DNA of 64,000 bases from Spirochaetaceae bacterium. Lineage in GTDB: Bacteria > Spirochaetota > Spirochaetia > Treponematales > Treponemataceae. The translations under genes and the position numbers were made by a program. A model generated the notes under the pieces. The model searched no databases and had not been told where the DNA came from. It saw only the letters and a program-made list of their open reading frames with translations. This document shows positions 61,330 through 64,000 of this stretch, piece after piece. Numbering within the stretch: the stretch's first letter is position 1; the number at the start of each line of letters is the position of its first letter. The stretch covers positions 1 to 64,000 of the forward strand of contig JAFQDD010000015.1 of the NCBI GenBank assembly GCA_017416145.1. Reading direction: 5' to 3'.

Positions 61330-62802
61330 CTATATATAGCTTTGTATAATTATTCTAACTCTTTTATATTTTAAATTTTCAAACAAATCATCCATTGTGA
61401 CTTCACTTTGGATTCTGCCTGAATGTGAGTTTTGCTTTACGCCATAAGTTGTAACCATAGTAAGGTGCAGGGCTTTTTTAGAACCTGATTCTTTGCGGAA
61501 ACATTCTATTTTGTTAATCAGCTTTTTCTCATAATCCTTATCTATTTCATATTCATTTGCTGCAAACTTCATTTCACAAATATTGATAACTTTATCACGA
61601 CGATCTATAAGCATATCTATCTGAGCCCCATCAGCTTCTTCGGTTGATTTTGTAAACCATGATGAAACTTCTGTAAGGATACCGAAGATACCAAGCTTTT
61701 TCTTTATCTGTTGAATATGATCTTTACATACCTGTTCAAATGTAAATCCTTCCCATGCTCTTACAGATGGATTATCTATTGAATTAGACCAGAAACGTTC
61801 ATCTTTTCCAGAATTATTCTTTAGGAACTTATAATAAAATAAAGTAAAGTAATCAGAAAGCTGATACAAAGTATCCTGTTTTTTGTTTCCAAAGAATTGA
61901 TATGCTCGCACAAATTCTGAATTAACAAGATTTTCAAGGATTTTTGTAAGACTTCCATTTGGCGGAAGTTTTGTAATTTGAGAAATCTCTTTTCTTGTAA
62001 GCCCTATTTTTTTTGAACTCAAGGCTTCTACTACCTTCAAGTATTGCTCACTGTTATTAAAAAGCGTTGCATACAGATGTTCAAATTCATCCCAAAGCAA
62101 TGCACGCTTCTTGAAAAACATATTATCAATATTTGCTTCAAGAGAAATGGAATTGTCCAGGAGGCTTAGATAATATGGGATACCTCCCATTATCATATAA
62201 TTTTCAACAATCTGATACCGAGACCATTCAAAACCGTTTACCTTGAGATACTGTTCTGTTTCATTTAATGTAAACGGTTCAAGATACAGTTTGCAGTTCT
62301 GTCTGTTGTATAAGCCTCCCTTATTTCTTGCTATATTATCAACCAACCAGGCAGTTGCAGATCCACAAACAAGGCATACAAGATTATCCTGTGCAGAACC
62401 CCAGTTATTCCAGAAATATTCAAAGGCCGGAAGAAAATCACTTCTTGGAGTATCAAACCATGGCATTTCATCAAAGAAGATAACATGCTTTTCGGTTTTA
62501 GGGAGAGTATCCAGATATTCTCTTAAACAAAAGAATGCATCTGTCCAGTTTTCAGGGGCTTTCAGTTTTTGTTTAGACTGCAGATTTAGTTCTGTAATAA
62601 AGTTTTTAAGCTGTACTTCTTTAGTCTGTGCATATGAACCGACAACCTTAAAATCAAATCTGCCGTTGAAAAAGTTATTAATCAGAAAGGTCTTACCTAC
62701 TCGTCTTCTTCCATAAACGATTATGAGCTGAGCTTGATTTGCATCCATGCATTTTTGAAGTTGTTTTATTTCTTTCTGTCTGCCAATAATCTTTTCAGTC
62801 AT
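61330..62802 (-). CDS. AAA-type ATPase with C-terminal nuclease-like domain
   Basis: 490 residues from ATG 62802 (SD GAGGTAG). Walker A VYGRRRVGKTFL (near 28-39), Walker B HVIFFDEMPWF, winged helix (LTRKEISQITKLPPNGSLTKILENL) and a PD-(D/E)XK-like end (QIDMLIDRRDKVINICEMKFA). This is the archaeal-ATPase/DUF234 type, of unclear function, frequent in host-associated anaerobes. Next to a related partial gene at 63088. Confidence 0.85.
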   Translation of the reverse strand: MTEKIIGRQKEIKQLQKCMDANQAQLIIVYGRRRVGKTFLINNFFNGRFDFKVVGSYAQTKEVQLKNFITELNLQSKQKLKAPENWTDAFFCLREYLDTLPKTEKHVIFFDEMPWFDTPRSDFLPAFEYFWNNWGSAQDNLVCLVCGSATAWLVDNIARNKGGLYNRQNCKLYLEPFTLNETEQYLKVNGFEWSRYQIVENYMIMGGIPYYLSLLDNSISLEANIDNMFFKKRALLWDEFEHLYATLFNNSEQYLKVVEALSSKKIGLTRKEISQITKLPPNGSLTKILENLVNSEFVRAYQFFGNKKQDTLYQLSDYFTLFYYKFLKNNSGKDERFWSNSIDNPSVRAWEGFTFEQVCKDHIQQIKKKLGIFGILTEVSSWFTKSTEEADGAQIDMLIDRRDKVINICEMKFAANEYEIDKDYEKKLINKIECFRKESGSKKALHLTMVTTYGVKQNSHSGRIQSEVTMDDLFENLKYKRVRIIIQSYI

Positions 62803-62946
62803 AAATCTACCTCTCAAACTTAAAATAACACAGTTTTAGACTATTGTAAAGTTCTTAACAGTCTAAAACTATATAAAAATACATCATTTAGATATATAAA
62901 AGTGTTAAACGCATCTTTATTGTCCAGATTTTATACCATTAAAATT

Positions 62947-63095
62947 TTATACTGCTTCCATCAAAGCTTCAACAGTACAATTTAATGCCTTTGCAAGTTT
63001 TACTACAGTTTGCTTTAGCAGCATTTATATTCTTTTGATTCTGTTCATATTGCTAGATTGTTCTCACTGGGATATCTGAAATTTCAGCTAATTCA
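62947..63095 (-). pseudogene. XRE-family HTH antitoxin-like, broken
   Basis: ELAEISDIPVRTI-stop-QYEQNQKNINAAKA, then a frameshift and TVVKLAKALNCTVEALMEAV, the pattern of a small XRE protein. TAG replaces Gln and one frameshift follows. The 5' part overlaps the end of the 63088 gene. Confidence 0.75.
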
Positions 63096-64000
63096 CTACA
63101 AGTTCATTCAGATATTCTTCAACATTCTTGTACATTACATCATTTTCAGATTGCATTGTTTCTCCACGATATAGAACGCACTTCTTTGTAATTTTGCCAA
63201 AGCGTTTTTCAGTCAATTCAATTTTATCTTCATTAATCAAATGTCTGTATTGAAAAGGAACTGCTTCTAGAGAATGTTTGATTTCGTAAATCTCACAGGT
63301 ATTTGTCTGGTTGTCATAGATTACCATATCAAACTCTCCAGCTTCAAAACGAATCTGGAAAACCTGCTTTTTGTTTTCGTGACGATTAGGCATTAAAACT
63401 CGCTTGGTTTCATAAATAACAATGTCTTCCAGCATGTGTCCAAGAACGCCTTCAATTATCTTTTCGGTAATAAGATTTATTTCCCGTTCTTGAAGGTTCT
63501 TTATTTGTTCATCTTTCATCAAAGAATAAACCAAGGCCTGAGCCTGGCAGAATCTCATTCCCGGCTGCGTAAAGATTGTATAAGAAAGCTTTCCTTCACT
63601 ACCTGTAAGAGTTTCAATATTCAGGTCATCTATTAAATCAAGGCGTTTCAGATACTGTTTGATTTCTGTTACATGAGTATCAGTTACACCGATAGTCTGT
63701 TTGTCTTTTTCCTTTATTTCGAGAATCTTTTTTAGAGTTTCTAATATCTGAGATTTATCTATTTCATCAAGAATATCAGTTCTCTTATCTTCATCACGAG
63801 CTTTTCTTAAAAGTTGTGCTGTTGAGCCTAAGTCGTGACTTTCAAATAAGTCAGTAATGACTTGTACTGTAAAATCATGGTTCTCATCTTCAATGATTCT
63901 GTTGATTGCATTTGTAAGCTCATTAGCATCATACAATTCCCGAAGGTGTCTGAAATAGCGGCCCTTCTGATAGCATTTCAAACTGTGCTGAATATTTTTG
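63088..64000 (-). CDS. AAA ATPase/nuclease-type protein, C-terminal part (partial)
   Basis: Frame open to the window edge; the N-terminal ATPase is outside. The visible ~300 residues contain IQHSLKCYQKGRYFRHLRELYDA, a helical segment and a nuclease-like end (EAGEFDMVIYDNQTNTCEIYEIKHS), typical of AAA ATPases with a C-terminal PD-(D/E)XK-like domain. Function unknown. Confidence 0.75.
   Translation of the reverse strand, partial: KNIQHSLKCYQKGRYFRHLRELYDANELTNAINRIIEDENHDFTVQVITDLFESHDLGSTAQLLRKARDEDKRTDILDEIDKSQILETLKKILEIKEKDKQTIGVTDTHVTEIKQYLKRLDLIDDLNIETLTGSEGKLSYTIFTQPGMRFCQAQALVYSLMKDEQIKNLQEREINLITEKIIEGVLGHMLEDIVIYETKRVLMPNRHENKKQVFQIRFEAGEFDMVIYDNQTNTCEIYEIKHSLEAVPFQYRHLINEDKIELTEKRFGKITKKCVLYRGETMQSENDVMYKNVEEYLNELVVN

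Noticed and set aside
62770-62790. TCTGTCTGCC near the start of the AAA ATPase gene
   Set aside because: It lies inside the coding region and lacks the promoter and hairpin context; taken as chance.

Overview
The window looks like a low-GC spirochaete, most probably an intestinal or oral Treponema. This is inferred from the AT-rich codon use, a glutamine synthetase gene followed by an ANTAR regulator, and spirochaete-style lipoprotein signals (…SC at the lipobox). No rRNA, tRNA or CRISPR array was seen.

Layout. (1) 1-1240 is a chromosome-like left flank: the 3' end of glnA, an ANTAR regulator, and a 5'-truncated WYL regulator. (2) About 1260-52240 is a complete conjugative-plasmid backbone. 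It holds an iteron/DnaA-box origin with a RepA-type initiator and ParA (1264-4461), and an AT-rich putative partition locus with a 21-bp repeat array (4462-5569). A plus-strand operon follows with a second ParA, a ParB-like protein, two SSB-like proteins and small unknown genes (5570-11663). A second, inverted iteron cluster surrounds a broken HU gene (11668-12468). Next is a minus-strand operon of polyvalent-type proteins, including a 1983-residue fusion (12529-21822). A regulator and toxin-antitoxin island (22004-25026) precedes the main T4SS operon traG-trbBCDE-trbJ-trbL-ssb (35304-25131). A second T4SS operon, trbF-trbG-trbI plus a 1916-residue repeat lipoprotein, runs 46595-37710. An AbiE toxin-antitoxin pair (46848-48592), a VirD2/TraI-like relaxase with a candidate oriT, and topoisomerase III (48740-52072) complete it. 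(3) About 52290-64000 is a chromosome-like right flank: a 5'-truncated arsC-like gene, an Rrf2 regulator, cysK and metY, an unknown gene, a decayed umuDC locus divergent from a LexA/CI-like repressor, a complete IS66 copy with 8-bp target duplications, and two AAA-ATPase/nuclease-type genes with an XRE pseudogene between them.

How it fits together. Rep, iterons and ParA would replicate and partition the element. The relaxase would nick at oriT, TraG would hand the relaxosome to the Trb channel, and repeat lipoproteins would decorate the cell surface. Five proteins (relaxase, an SSB, the giant polyvalent protein and two neighbours) end in nearly the same C-terminal peptide, (I/V)ER, written with different codons. 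Because the relaxase is a T4SS substrate by definition, this tail is a candidate translocation signal for a set of proteins sent with the DNA. Four transfer operons also share a promoter-plus-leader module with the motif TCTGTCTGCCCA just after the predicted transcription start. No integrase is visible, so how the plasmid-like block came to lie between chromosomal genes is open (cointegration, loss of the recombinase, or an assembly join).
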